Assembly: GCA_910584485.1 (NCBI GenBank)
Contig: CAJUAV010000007.1
Location: forward strand, 45,643-109,642
Direction of reading: 5' to 3'
DNA length: 64,000 nucleotides
Origin: an uncultured Alistipes sp.
Lineage (GTDB): Bacteria; Bacteroidota; Bacteroidia; Bacteroidales; Rikenellaceae
Under the pieces are notes generated by a model. The model did no database searches, had not been told where the DNA came from, and was given only the letters and a program-made list of their open reading frames with translations. Below are positions 1-8,886 of this stretch, piece by piece. The translations under genes were made by a program, and so were the position numbers. Position 1 is the first letter of the stretch; every line of letters begins with the position of its first letter.

Positions 1-1197
1 TACCGCAACGTGAACAGCGTCTCGGCCTACCACTACCTCGAACTGCGCTTCGGTTACTGGGCGCGCTGCTACGTGGCGGTCTGCTACCTGCTGACGCAGC
101 TCGCGCGCGTGGGCTCGATCCTGCTGCTGCTGGCCCTGCCGCTCAACACGATGTTCGGCTGGGACATCCAGTCGATCATCATCTGGACGGGCATCATCAC
201 CCTCGTCTACACGCTGCTGGGCGGCATCGCCGCCGTCGTGTGGACCGACGCCATCCAGGGCATCATCCTCATCGCGGGGGCCGTGGCCTGCGCCGTGCTG
301 CTCACCTTCGACATGCCCGAGGGCCCCTCGCAGCTCTTCCGCATCGCCTCCGAGCACGGCAAATTCTCACTCGGCAGTTTCGGCATGAGCCTTGCCGAAC
401 CCACCTTCTGGGTAGTCCTCGTCTACGGCCTCTTCACCAACATGCAGAACTACGGCATCGACCAGAATTACGTGCAGCGCTACATGACGACCCGTTCGAC
501 GGCCGAGGCGGTCCGCTCGACCCTCTTCGGATCGCTGCTCTACATCCCCGTCTCGCTCGTCTTCGTCTACATCGGCACGGCGCTCTTCGCCTACTACACG
601 GCGCGTCCCGAGCTGCTGCCCGCAGGCACCCCCTCGGATCAGGTCTTCCCCTGGTTCATCGTCCACGGCCTGCCGACGGGCCTCACGGGACTGGTGATCG
701 CCTCGCTCTTCTCGGCGGGCATGTCGACGATCGCTACGAGCATCAACTCCTCGGCGACGATCGTTCTGACGGACTTCGCCAAGCGCTTCACGAAGCGCAA
801 GCTGACCGACAGCCGCGAAATGCAGGTGCTCTACGGCACGTCGTTCGTCGTGGGCGCCTTCGGCATCGCGATGGGACTGCTCATGATGCACATCGACGGC
901 GTGCTGGACGCCTGGTGGAAGCTGGCGTCGATCTTCAGCGGCGGCATGCTCGGACTCTTCCTGCTGGGAGTCGTCTGCACGAAGGTGCGGCGGGCCCACG
1001 CCGTGGCCGCGGTGATCGTCGGCCTGCTGGTCATCGCCTGGATGAGCCTCTCGCCCCTGATCAACGAAGGGTCGCCCTGCTACGAGTTCCGCTCGACGCT
1101 GCACACCTACCTGACGATCGTCTTCGGCACGTCGGCGATCTTCCTCGTGGGCTTCGCGCTGACCAAATTCACCCAACGAAAGTCTGACAACCAATAA
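1..1197 (+). CDS. Sodium:solute symporter (SSS family), C-terminal part
   Basis: The frame is open from base 1, so the gene begins left of the window and 398 residues are seen. The product is an inner-membrane cotransporter of the SSS/SLC5 family. About ten hydrophobic segments are visible, with the family-typical stretch SLFSAGMSTIATSINSSAT around residue 240 followed by a positively charged loop (AKRFTKRKL). It ends 12 bases before L-fucose isomerase on the same strand, so the two are probably cotranscribed and the substrate is probably L-fucose or a related deoxy or pentose sugar. The substrate is inferred from the neighbour only; the family also carries glucose, sialic acid and proline. 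Confidence 0.88.
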   Translation, partial: YRNVNSVSAYHYLELRFGYWARCYVAVCYLLTQLARVGSILLLLALPLNTMFGWDIQSIIIWTGIITLVYTLLGGIAAVVWTDAIQGIILIAGAVACAVLLTFDMPEGPSQLFRIASEHGKFSLGSFGMSLAEPTFWVVLVYGLFTNMQNYGIDQNYVQRYMTTRSTAEAVRSTLFGSLLYIPVSLVFVYIGTALFAYYTARPELLPAGTPSDQVFPWFIVHGLPTGLTGLVIASLFSAGMSTIATSINSSATIVLTDFAKRFTKRKLTDSREMQVLYGTSFVVGAFGIAMGLLMMHIDGVLDAWWKLASIFSGGMLGLFLLGVVCTKVRRAHAVAAVIVGLLVIAWMSLSPLINEGSPCYEFRSTLHTYLTIVFGTSAIFLVGFALTKFTQRKSDNQ

Positions 1198-1209
1198 CGA
1201 CATACAACC

Positions 1210-2982
1210 ATGAAAAACTACCCGAAAATCGGTATCCGACCCGTGATCGACGGCCGCCGCCGCGGCATCCGCGAGTCGCTCGAAGAGCAGACGATGGGCA
1301 TGGCACGCCGCGTGGCGCGCTTCTATGCCGACAACCTGCGCTATGCCGACGGCACGCCCGTCGAGTGCGTGATCGCCGACACGACGATCGGCGGAGTGGC
1401 CGAAGCCGCCGCCGCCGCCGAGAAATTCCGCGACAACAACGTCGGCGCGGTCCTCTCGGTGACCCCCTGCTGGTGCTACGGCACCGAGACGATCGACATG
1501 GATCCGCTCATGCCGAAGGCCATCTGGGGCTTCAACGGCACGGAGCGCCCGGGCGCCGTCTACCTCGCGGCCGCGCTGGCCGCCCACACGCAGAAGGGGC
1601 TCCCCGCCTTCGGCATCTACGGCCGCGAGGTGCAGGACATGGGCGACGAGACGATCCCGTCCGACGTGCAGGAGAAGCTGCTGCTCTTCGGCCGCGCCGC
1701 CGTGGCCGTGATGCAGATGCGCGGCAAGTCCTATCTGTCGATCGGTTCGGTCTCGATGGGCATCGCCGGTTCGACCCCCAATCCCGATTTCTTCCAGGAG
1801 TACCTCGGCATGCGCAACGAGTTCGTCGACTGTACGGAGATCACGCGCCGCATGGAGGAGAAGATCTACGACGAAGAGGAGTTCGAGCGCGCCCGCAAGT
1901 GGACCTCGACCTACTGCAAGCCGCAGGAGGGCCGCGACTGGAACCCCGAACACCTCGTCTATCCGCGTGAGAAGAAGGAGGAGATCTGGGATTTCTCGGT
2001 CAAGATGATGATGATCTTCCGCGACCTGATGCAGGGCAACGAAAAGCTCGCCGAGAAGGGCTTCGTCGAGGAGGCCTGCGGCCACAACGCCATCGTGGGC
2101 GGCTTCCAGGGGCAGCGCCAGTGGACCGACTGCCGTCCGAACGGCGATTTCGCCGAGGCGATGCTCAACAGCTCGTTCGACTGGAACGGCATCCGCCAGC
2201 CGATTCCCTTCGCCACGGAGAACGACACGCTCAACGGCGTGACGATGCTGCTGATGAACCTGCTGACGAACCGTTCGCAGATGTTCGCCGACGTGCGCAC
2301 CTTCTGGTCGCCCGAGGCGGTGGAGCGCGTGACGGGCAAACGCCTCGAAGGCAAGGCCGCAGGGGGTATCATCCACCTCATCAACTCGGGCGCCTGCACG
2401 CTCGACGCCACGGGCCGCCAGAGCGACGAGGCCGGCAACCCGACGATGAAACCCTTCTGGGAGATCACCGAGGAGGAGAGCAAAAAGTGTCTGGAGGCCA
2501 CGACGTGGTACCCCGCGAGCCGCGAATACTTCCGCGGCGGCGGCTTCTCGTCGCATTTCCTCACGCGCGGCGAAATGCCGATGACCATGTGCCGCATCAA
2601 CCTCGTCAAGGGGCTCGGCCCCGTGCTGCAGCTGGCCGAGGGTTGGGCCGTGAACGTCGACGAGGAGGTCTTCCGCATCATCAACGACCGTACGGACCGC
2701 ACCTGGCCGACGACGTGGTTCGCACCGCGCCTGACGGGCGAAGGGGCTTTCCGCGACGTCTACTCGGTGATGAACAACTGGGGCGCCAACCACGGCGCGA
2801 TCAGCTACGGACACATCGGCGCCGAGCTGCTGACGCTCGCCTCGATGCTCCGCATCCCCGTCTGCATGCACAACGTGGCGGACGAGAAGATCTTCCGTCC
2901 GTCGGCCTGGGCCGCCTTCGGCATGGAGGCCGAGGGGGCGGACTACCGCGCCTGCGAGACCTACGGCCCGATCTACAAATAG
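1210..2982 (+). CDS. fucI: L-fucose isomerase
   Basis: Cytoplasmic enzyme converting L-fucose to L-fuculose (EC 5.3.1.25), also able in the family to act on D-arabinose. At 590 residues it matches the E. coli enzyme in length (591) and can be recognised along its whole length (PKIGIRPVIDGRR, TPCWCYGTETIDMDP, GFNGTERPGAVYLAAALAAH). The metal-binding residues fall at the same numbers as in E. coli: Glu337 (ATEND), Asp361 (FADVR) and His528 (GANHG). The start ATG lies 12 bases after the transporter stop, and a strong hairpin terminator follows. No fuculokinase or aldolase gene is in the window; they may lie upstream. Confidence 0.97.
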   Translation: MKNYPKIGIRPVIDGRRRGIRESLEEQTMGMARRVARFYADNLRYADGTPVECVIADTTIGGVAEAAAAAEKFRDNNVGAVLSVTPCWCYGTETIDMDPLMPKAIWGFNGTERPGAVYLAAALAAHTQKGLPAFGIYGREVQDMGDETIPSDVQEKLLLFGRAAVAVMQMRGKSYLSIGSVSMGIAGSTPNPDFFQEYLGMRNEFVDCTEITRRMEEKIYDEEEFERARKWTSTYCKPQEGRDWNPEHLVYPREKKEEIWDFSVKMMMIFRDLMQGNEKLAEKGFVEEACGHNAIVGGFQGQRQWTDCRPNGDFAEAMLNSSFDWNGIRQPIPFATENDTLNGVTMLLMNLLTNRSQMFADVRTFWSPEAVERVTGKRLEGKAAGGIIHLINSGACTLDATGRQSDEAGNPTMKPFWEITEEESKKCLEATTWYPASREYFRGGGFSSHFLTRGEMPMTMCRINLVKGLGPVLQLAEGWAVNVDEEVFRIINDRTDRTWPTTWFAPRLTGEGAFRDVYSVMNNWGANHGAISYGHIGAELLTLASMLRIPVCMHNVADEKIFRPSAWAAFGMEAEGADYRACETYGPIYK

Positions 2983-3000
2983 ACCGGACCCGTCGGAACG

Positions 3001-3032
3001 AAAGGCCGCCCGCATCGTCGGGCGGCCTTTTC
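3001..3032 (+). terminator. Intrinsic terminator after fucI
   Basis: Inverted repeat GGCCGCCCG / CGGGCGGCC with a short loop, followed by TTTT, 19 bases after the fucI stop. Confidence 0.8.
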
Positions 3033-3552
3033 GCATCTGCCGGCGAGCGACATCGGAGGGAGGAGCGATCGGCGGACGGACGTTTTCCATCCGCTCGCCG
3101 ACGGCGGCGGGAGGGGCTGTGCGGGGGCTGCGGGCTGCCGTGCTTACGTTCAATTTTCGCGCAGCCCGCAGCCGATCGGAGGGACCTGCGACGAGCTCTC
3201 GCGAGTTGCAGCCCTCCGCCAAGGGGCGGCTGCGGGCTGCCGAGCTACCGCACGCATCGCCGTTCGGGGCGCAGCTTGCGAAGCGCACGCAACGAGCTGC
3301 ACGCGAGCTGCGGGCCTTCGCAGGGGCGAAGCTGCGGCCCGCCGACGTCTGCGACGTCAATTTTGCAGCGAATTGCCCTGCCCCGGGACGGCTTCGGCCC
3401 GCCGCACTGCGTGCGAGTCTGCACGAACAAAACGTTTCGGCCCGCCGATCCCTCGCGGGATCGAAACTCGCAAAGCTCCCCCCCTCAACAGAAATCGCCC
3501 GAACGGCAGCGATCCGTTCGGGCGATTTGCGGGTTCAATTGCGGTCCGATCG
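3033..3552. repeat. Structured GC-rich repeat mosaic, block 1
   Basis: No gene. The block lies between the converging 3' ends of fucI and folE. It contains several units of the window-wide hairpin family: a long hairpin at 3312-3340 (outer stem GGGCC/GGCCC, inner stem TTCGC/GCGAA), then linker GCCG and a short hairpin GACGTCTGCGACGTC at 3344-3358. Another short hairpin, GATCCCTCGCGGGATC, is at 3447-3462. A run of seven C ends the block near 3478-3484. Confidence 0.75.
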
Positions 3553-4164
3553 CTACCGATAGCGATGCGAAATAAGGTTCATGAACTCCTCGCGGGTTCG
3601 ATGGTCCGAGAGGAAGATGCCCGTGAAGGCCGACGTGGTGGTCGCCGACTGCTGTTTCTCGACGCCGCGCATCTGCATGCACATGTGGCTCGCCTCGATC
3701 ACCACCGCGACCCCCATCGGCTGCAACGCCTCCTGGATGCAGTCGCGGATCTGCACCGTCAGCCGCTCCTGCACCTGCAAACGGCGCGCGAAGCACTCCA
3801 CCACGCGGGCGATCTTCGACAGCCCCGTGATGCGGCCGTTGGGGATGTAGGCCACGTGGGCCTTGCCGTAGAAGGGCAGCATGTGGTGCTCGCACATCGA
3901 ATAGAGTTCGATATCCTTCACGAGCACCATCTGTTTGTACTCTTCGTTGAAGATCGCCGACCGCAGAATCGCCAGCGGATCTTCGTCGTACCCCTTCGTC
4001 AGAAAGCACATCGCCTTGGCCACCCGCTCGGGGGTCTTCAGCAGCCCTTCGCGGTCGGGGTCCTCGCCCAGCAGCCGCAGGATGTCGGCATAATGCGCGC
4101 GCAGCGCCTCGATCGTCGCGGGATCGCAGCGCTCCTCCTTCCGATAGTTCATCGTCTCTTCCAT
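3553..4164 (-). CDS. folE: GTP cyclohydrolase I
   Basis: Converts GTP to 7,8-dihydroneopterin triphosphate (EC 3.5.4.16), the first step of folate and pterin synthesis. It has 203 residues, normal for the family. The zinc ligands are visible as Cys91 and His94 in SMCEHHMLPF and Cys162 in ASHMCMQMRG. Further signatures are GRITGLSKIARVVE and the C-terminal TREEFMNLI. It is the last gene of a four-gene operon, 15 bases after rdgB. A start at the internal Met5 (MNYRKEE) is also possible. Confidence 0.97.
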   Translation of the reverse strand: MEETMNYRKEERCDPATIEALRAHYADILRLLGEDPDREGLLKTPERVAKAMCFLTKGYDEDPLAILRSAIFNEEYKQMVLVKDIELYSMCEHHMLPFYGKAHVAYIPNGRITGLSKIARVVECFARRLQVQERLTVQIRDCIQEALQPMGVAVVIEASHMCMQMRGVEKQQSATTTSAFTGIFLSDHRTREEFMNLISHRYR

Positions 4165-4179
4165 GGGCGCAAAGGTAGC

Positions 4180-4764
4180 CTATTTCCGCTTGCCGTGCAA
4201 ATAATCGACCAGTCGGCGCACGGCGCGCCCGCGGTGCGAAACGGCATTTTTCTCCTCGGCCGTCATCTCGGCGAAGGTGCGGTCGAAGCCGTCGGGGATG
4301 AAGAGCGGATCGTAGCCGAACCCCTCGGCCCCGCGTTCGCGCTCGATGATGCGCCCCTCGACGATCCCTTCGAAGAGGTGCTCCTCGCCCCCCTCGATGA
4401 GGCAGATCACCGTGCGGAAGCGCGCCCGCCGATCCGCAGCCCCCTCCAGGTTGCGCAGCAGCAGGCGGTTGTTGGCCGCGAAATCGTGGCCGTCGGTGGC
4501 ATAGCGCGCCGAGCGGACCCCGGGTGCGCCGTCGAGCGCCGCGACCTCCAGCCCCGTATCGTCGGCGAAGCAGTCGAGTCCCGTCCGCCCGTACAGGTAG
4601 CGCGCCTTCTGCGCGGCATTTCCCTCCAGCGTGGGCTGCGTCTCGGGGATCTCCTCCATGACGCCGCAGTCGCGCGGCGTGAGCAGCTCGTATCCGTCGC
4701 CCAGCACGGCCGAAACCTCGGCCAGCTTGTGGGCGTTGTTCGTGGCAAAAAGCAGTTTCGTCAT
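4180..4764 (-). CDS. rdgB: Non-canonical purine NTP pyrophosphatase (RdgB/HAM1)
   Basis: House-cleaning enzyme hydrolysing dITP, ITP and XTP to the monophosphates (EC 3.6.1.66). The product has 194 residues. Family motifs are ATNNAHKLAEV near the start (TNNxxK), ADDTGLEVAALDGAPGVRSARYA in the middle, GFGYDPLF and SHRGRA near the end. The ATG overlaps the stop of the upstream HAD gene (ATGA), which fixes the start and indicates translational coupling. Much longer reading frames through this place continue antisense to function in other frames and are not real extensions. Confidence 0.96.
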   Translation of the reverse strand: MTKLLFATNNAHKLAEVSAVLGDGYELLTPRDCGVMEEIPETQPTLEGNAAQKARYLYGRTGLDCFADDTGLEVAALDGAPGVRSARYATDGHDFAANNRLLLRNLEGAADRRARFRTVICLIEGGEEHLFEGIVEGRIIERERGAEGFGYDPLFIPDGFDRTFAEMTAEEKNAVSHRGRAVRRLVDYLHGKRK

Positions 4765-5609
4765 TTTCCCGTCTCCATTTTTTCCAGTTTGTCGTCCAGG
4801 GCGATCTTCTCGATGATCGTCTTCACCAGCCGGTCCATCTCGGCCCCCTCGGAGTAGTCCGCGGGGCAGACGTGGCTCACGCGGTTGTCGTGGATGAGGG
4901 TCGCCAGATCGCGCCGCGCCCCCTTCTGCTCGGGGTTGAAGACGGCGATCGAGTGGCCGCCGTAGTTCTTCACCAGCCGCATGCAGGGAATGTCGGTCGT
5001 CCCGTCGCCGACGTAGATCATGTGCCTGAAGGGCACGGGGCGCTCCTCCTCGGGAATGTAGCGGTTCACGAGCTTCGAATCGAAGACCGATTCGACCCCC
5101 TTGTTGATCTTGAAGATGAACTGCGTCTTGTTCGTGTAGTTGACCGCCACGGCGGGCCAGTAGGCGATGCCGTCGACGTCGTAGAGGAACGAACAGGCGT
5201 AGATCTTGCGGAATTCGTCGGCGATTTCGGTTCCCTCGATGATCTCCTTGAGCCCCGACGAGTTGATGTAGTGCAGGATGCGGATGCCGTGCGCGGCGCC
5301 GTAGGCGTTGATGCGGCCGAACCACGCGCGCACCCCCTTGTAGAGCGTCACCTTGCGGCCCGACTCGCGGAAGGCCTCGCGCCGCAGCGACAGCCCCTTC
5401 GACTTGGCCTCCTGGATCATGCGCGCCATGTAAGTCAGCACCATGTCGGCGTCCTGCCGCTCGGCCAGCGCGTTGGCCTCCGACCAGAACTCCTTGTTGC
5501 TCTTGCCGACCGCAGGAATGAAATCGTACTCCTGCATGTTGCCCGGCGCCAGCGTGCCGTCGAAATCGTAGATCAGCGCGATCGTAAGGCGCGTGTCGTT
5601 GTTCTCCAT
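4761..5609 (-). CDS. HAD-superfamily hydrolase
   Basis: Soluble 282-residue phosphatase-like protein. Motif I is YDFDGTL with Asp15 and Asp17 as nucleophile and acid/base, and the last motif is GDGTTDIP near residue 205, which binds magnesium with its aspartates. The segment between them contains a cap region. The substrate cannot be told from sequence; phosphoserine-phosphatase-like HADs and uncharacterised Bacteroidetes members share this layout. It is the second gene of the operon, 12 bases after ispG and overlapping rdgB by 4 bases. Confidence 0.88.
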   Translation of the reverse strand: MENNDTRLTIALIYDFDGTLAPGNMQEYDFIPAVGKSNKEFWSEANALAERQDADMVLTYMARMIQEAKSKGLSLRREAFRESGRKVTLYKGVRAWFGRINAYGAAHGIRILHYINSSGLKEIIEGTEIADEFRKIYACSFLYDVDGIAYWPAVAVNYTNKTQFIFKINKGVESVFDSKLVNRYIPEEERPVPFRHMIYVGDGTTDIPCMRLVKNYGGHSIAVFNPEQKGARRDLATLIHDNRVSHVCPADYSEGAEMDRLVKTIIEKIALDDKLEKMETGK

Positions 5610-5621
5610 CGTTTCGGGATA

Positions 5622-7118
5622 TTAGTCGGCGGACGGCTCCGTCCAGTCGCCGTGCGCCTTGATGAGTTCGATCAGCCGGTCGAGCGCCTCCTCCTGCGGG
5701 ATGTTGCGTTCGATCACCTCGCGCCCCTTGTAGAGGGTGATGCGGCCCGGGGCGGCCCCCACGTAGCCGTAGTCGGCATCGGCCATCTCGCCGGGGCCGT
5801 TGACGATGCACCCCATGACGCCGATGCGCAGGTTCTTCAGGTGCGAGGTCTTCGAGCGGATCGCCGCGAGGGTCCGCTCGATGTCGTAGAGGGTGCGGCC
5901 GCAGCTCGGGCAGGCGATGTACTCGGTGCGGGAAAAGCGGACGCGCGCCGCCTGCAGGATCAGCAGCTCCACCTCGCGAATCGCCGCGGCGTCGTGCTGC
6001 GGGGCGTCGATCCAGATGCCGTCGGCGAGCCCGTCCAGAAAGAGCGGGCCGAGGTCGGCCGCCGCACGCACGGCGAGCGTTTCGAGCGACGCATCGTCGT
6101 AGCGGCGCCACACGAGAACGGGTTCGTCGGGCTGTTCGAGGTTGAGAATCGCCGCCCGCAGCTCCGCGGTGGGGTTCTCCGAACGGGCTTCGAGCAGGCG
6201 GAACCCTTCGTGCGGTTCGTCGTGCACGACGGGCACCTGCACCGCCGAGCGGCGGCGGTAGGCGAAGGGCGAATAGCGTTCGGGGTGCCGCACCTCGAAG
6301 CGGCCCGCGCGGCGGGCGAAATGGGCGACGAGGAGCCGTGCCGTGGGGATTTCGTTTTCGGGGGCCTCGGTGAGCGAGACGCGGATCGTGTCGCCGATGC
6401 CGTCGGCCAGAAGGGCGCCGATGCCCACGGCGCTCTTGATGCGGCCTTCGAGGCCGTCTCCAGCCTCCGTGACGCCGAGGTGGATCGGGTAATCCATCCC
6501 CTCGGCCTCCATCGCCTCGACGAGCAGGCGGTAGGCGACGACCATGACGCGCGTATTGCTCGATTTCATCGAGACGACCACCCGATCGAAGGCCTTCGCT
6601 TTGCAGACGCGCAGGAACTCCATCGCCGCGGCGACCATCCCTTCGGGCGTATCGCCGTAGCGGTCGAAGATGCGCTTCGACAGCGAGCCGTGGTTGACCC
6701 CGATGCGCAGCGCCACGCCGCGGCGGCGGCACTGCTCGATGAGGGCTTCCAGTTCGCCGCGGTCGGTGCGGTAGTTGCCCGGGTTGATGCGCACCTTGTC
6801 GACGTACTCGGCGGCGACCGAAGCCACCTCGGGCACGAAATGGATGTCGGCGACGACGGCCGTGCGGAAGCCGTCGGCCCGCAGGCGGGCGACGATTTCG
6901 CGCAGATTCTCCGCTTCGCGCCGTCCCTGGGCCGTGAGGCGGACGACGGGGCCGCCCGCCCGATCGATGCGCTCGATCTGCGCCACGGAGCCCTCCGTGT
7001 CGAGGGTCGAGGTATTGGTCATCGACTGGACGACGACGGGATGCTCTCCGCCGATCGCGATCGGCCCGACGGGCACGCTGCGGCTCGGGCGGCGGACGTA
7101 TTGCGTAAGATCAAACAT
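5622..7118 (-). CDS. ispG: 4-hydroxy-3-methylbut-2-enyl diphosphate synthase
   Basis: Penultimate enzyme of the MEP isoprenoid pathway, reducing MEcPP to HMBPP with a [4Fe-4S] cluster (EC 1.17.7.3 type). The N-terminal TIM barrel is seen from GGEHPVVVQSMTNTST onward, and the cluster domain has CPSC near residues 403-406 and a third Cys in GVMGCIVNGPGE near 437. At 498 residues it is longer than the two-domain E. coli enzyme (about 370), because of an insertion between barrel and cluster domain as in plant, chlamydial and Bacteroidetes enzymes. The start chosen is MFDLTQYV; a longer frame runs back into repeat DNA. It is the first gene of the operon, with its promoter inside a 74-bp repeat. 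Confidence 0.95.
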   Translation of the reverse strand: MFDLTQYVRRPSRSVPVGPIAIGGEHPVVVQSMTNTSTLDTEGSVAQIERIDRAGGPVVRLTAQGRREAENLREIVARLRADGFRTAVVADIHFVPEVASVAAEYVDKVRINPGNYRTDRGELEALIEQCRRRGVALRIGVNHGSLSKRIFDRYGDTPEGMVAAAMEFLRVCKAKAFDRVVVSMKSSNTRVMVVAYRLLVEAMEAEGMDYPIHLGVTEAGDGLEGRIKSAVGIGALLADGIGDTIRVSLTEAPENEIPTARLLVAHFARRAGRFEVRHPERYSPFAYRRRSAVQVPVVHDEPHEGFRLLEARSENPTAELRAAILNLEQPDEPVLVWRRYDDASLETLAVRAAADLGPLFLDGLADGIWIDAPQHDAAAIREVELLILQAARVRFSRTEYIACPSCGRTLYDIERTLAAIRSKTSHLKNLRIGVMGCIVNGPGEMADADYGYVGAAPGRITLYKGREVIERNIPQEEALDRLIELIKAHGDWTEPSAD

Positions 7119-7140
7119 GGGTCTGCGTTTTTGGCTCTTG

Positions 7141-7351
7141 CAAAGATACGTATAAGCGAGAGCAAAAGCAAGCTTGCTTGCATTTTGCCGAGGCGAGCGT
7201 ATCTTCGACGCAGTCAAAGATACGAAAAGTCGAGCGCAGAAGCAAGCGTCAGCTTGGTTCTGCCGAGACCGGAGTATCTTCGGCGAAGCCAAAGATACGA
7301 AAAGTCGAGCACAAATGCAGTTTTATCTGCATTTTGCTGAGCGGGAGGATG
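7141..7351. repeat. 74-bp tandem repeat array (three copies) carrying the ispG promoter
   Basis: Three head-to-tail units begin with CAAAGATACG at 7141, 7215 and 7290, a period of 74-75 bp. Each unit has two inverted repeats: one around GCAAGCTTGC and one formed by GTATCTT / AAGATAC. Read on the minus strand, CAAAGATA at 7141-7148 is the promoter element TATCTTTG, with TTG 20 bp upstream, pointing into ispG 23 bases away. The same unit recurs at 17862-18145. Confidence 0.8.
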
Positions 7352-7652
7352 TTGCATCGACGTCGCAGACGTCGGCGGGCCGCAGCTTCGCCGCGCGAAG
7401 GCCCGCATGCTGCGTTCCTCCGCAAGCTGCGCCCCGAGCTATGTGCATACCGGAGTTGTCGCAGCAGAATCAACCTCACGGGGAGGTCGGCAGCCCGCAG
7501 CCGCCCCCTCGGCGGAGGGCTGCTTCTCGCCGCCGCTCGGCGCAGGCCTCTCCGCGCGGCTGCGGGCTCGGCGGGTCGCAGGGTCCTTTCGACGAAAGGC
7601 CGCAACGCGCCGCACGGAGTCTTCGGCCGAGACAGCGAAAAAGCCGTCGATC
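7352..7652. repeat. Structured GC-rich repeat mosaic, block 2
   Basis: No gene. The block starts with the hairpin GACGTCGCAGACGTC and GCGGGCCGCAG, in the reverse orientation relative to block 1, followed by GCAGCCCGCAGCCGCC and other family pieces. It separates the ispG operon from the minus-strand gene ending at 7653. Confidence 0.65.
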
Positions 7653-8246
7653 TTATTTCAGCTCGACGAGCGAATCGACGCGATCCCCGGGCTTCGGCTT
7701 GCGGATCTTGTACGGAACCAAATACGAGAAAATGAGCTCGCGCGTCTCGTGCATGATATTCAGCTTCTTCTCGTCGTCGGTGATCGTCTTCCAGCGTACG
7801 TACTTTTTCAGGTTCCGTTCGTAGAGCGCATATTTTGAAGGAGGAATCGCACTCGTGCGAGGTGATATGCGCGCACTGAAAGAGACCTCCAGCACCTCGC
7901 CCCGATTGTTCTTCACCAATATGACCCAAATCGCATCCTTTCCATCCCGCAAGCGGGCGCCCTCCTCCTCCGTAAAGGTCTCCGTGAACGCTTTTTTGAA
8001 CGATTCGACATCTATTTCGCCGGGGTCGTAATCCCACGGTTCGGCATTCGTACCGTCCAAATACTCCGTCGGCCGATGCGAAACTACATTCTGTGCGTTT
8101 TCCACCTCATAATACATACCGTATTTATTTTTTACGGTAAAGGTGATACCGTCGGCCGTCAACGTGGTGCTTTCCGAATAATAATTCTGGGCAAAAACGG
8201 TTTGGGCGGCAACGATCCAACACAACAAGCATCCTGTTTTTTTCAT
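7653..8246 (-). CDS. Secreted protein of unknown function, tandem paralogue B
   Basis: A 197-residue protein with a signal peptide (MKKTGCLLCWIVAAQTVFAQ, cleavage expected after AQ), so exported to the periplasm or surface. No enzyme motif is seen. It is a clear paralogue of the gene just upstream: both have TADGITF about residue 30, FKKAFTETFTEEE or its equivalent in the middle, YVRWKTITDDE, and a C-terminus DRVDSLVEL. It may belong to a Bacteroidales domain of unknown function such as DUF5043, but that assignment is from memory and unchecked. The gene is 38 bases downstream of its paralogue. Confidence 0.8.
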   Translation of the reverse strand: MKKTGCLLCWIVAAQTVFAQNYYSESTTLTADGITFTVKNKYGMYYEVENAQNVVSHRPTEYLDGTNAEPWDYDPGEIDVESFKKAFTETFTEEEGARLRDGKDAIWVILVKNNRGEVLEVSFSARISPRTSAIPPSKYALYERNLKKYVRWKTITDDEKKLNIMHETRELIFSYLVPYKIRKPKPGDRVDSLVELK

Positions 8247-8284
8247 TTCGGATCAGGTAAAAATTCCTAAATTGTCGAATAAGC

Positions 8285-8878
8285 CTACTCCAACTCCACC
8301 AGCGAATCGACACGATCCCACGGGTTCGGTTCACGGACCTTATACGGCACCAAAGAGCGTAAATCGAGCAACATCGATTCATGCGTAAATTTCAATTTTC
8401 TTTCGTCGTCGGTGATCGTTTTCCAGCGCACATATTTTTTCAGGTTCTTTTCGTACGACGCATATTTCGAAGGAGGGAAAATCGGCATGCCCGGCAAGGC
8501 ATAAAAGGTGAAGGCTACCTCCAATAAAGCTCCGTTGCCGTCCTTGGTCAGGAATAACCGAATCCGTGCTTTTCGATCGCGCATATCGACCGCCTCCTCT
8601 TCCGTGAACGTCTCCGTAAAAGCGCGTTTAAACGCATCGAAATCGAGCTCCCCCATCTCGATATCCCACGGCAGCACCGGTTCTCCCTGCAACGTCTGTT
8701 GCTGTTGCCTGGATAACGTGTTACGCACATTGGACAACGAAATACAGGCCGATACCGGACGATGCACATAAAAGGTGATGCCGTCGGCCGTGACCGTCGT
8801 TCCGTCGACATATGCATATTGGGCATGCGCGGGCATCATACAAATCACACCGATTAACAACAGAAAACGTTTCATCAT
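8285..8878 (-). CDS. Secreted protein of unknown function, tandem paralogue A
   Basis: A 197-residue protein with a signal peptide ending in AHAQ. With the start at MMKRFLLLIG the conserved TxTADGITF block lies at the same distance from the N-terminus as in the downstream paralogue, which supports this start over the TTG further upstream; the second Met at 8875 is equally possible. The shared C-terminal half (FTETFTEEE, SKYASYEKNLKKYVRWKTITDDE, DRVDSLVEL) shows a gene duplication. It starts 8 bases after the stop of the lipoprotein gene and is probably cotranscribed with it. Confidence 0.8.
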   Translation of the reverse strand: MMKRFLLLIGVICMMPAHAQYAYVDGTTVTADGITFYVHRPVSACISLSNVRNTLSRQQQQTLQGEPVLPWDIEMGELDFDAFKRAFTETFTEEEAVDMRDRKARIRLFLTKDGNGALLEVAFTFYALPGMPIFPPSKYASYEKNLKKYVRWKTITDDERKLKFTHESMLLDLRSLVPYKVREPNPWDRVDSLVELE

Positions 8879-8886
8879 GATATTAT

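Noticed and set aside
367..3360. A 997-codon minus-strand open frame over the symporter and fucI
   Set aside because: Antisense shadow of two well-supported genes; low-complexity composition and no recognisable family. The same applies to 14504-17953, 18398-20932, 32619-35039 and similar frames.
4180..6732. An 850-codon minus-strand frame joining rdgB to upstream sequence
   Set aside because: Only the last 194 codons are rdgB; the rest is ispG and the HAD gene read out of frame. The ATGA overlap with the HAD gene fixes the rdgB start.
7141..7351. Possible CRISPR array
   Set aside because: The units are 74-bp tandem copies without alternating repeats and spacers, there are only three or four, and no cas gene is near.
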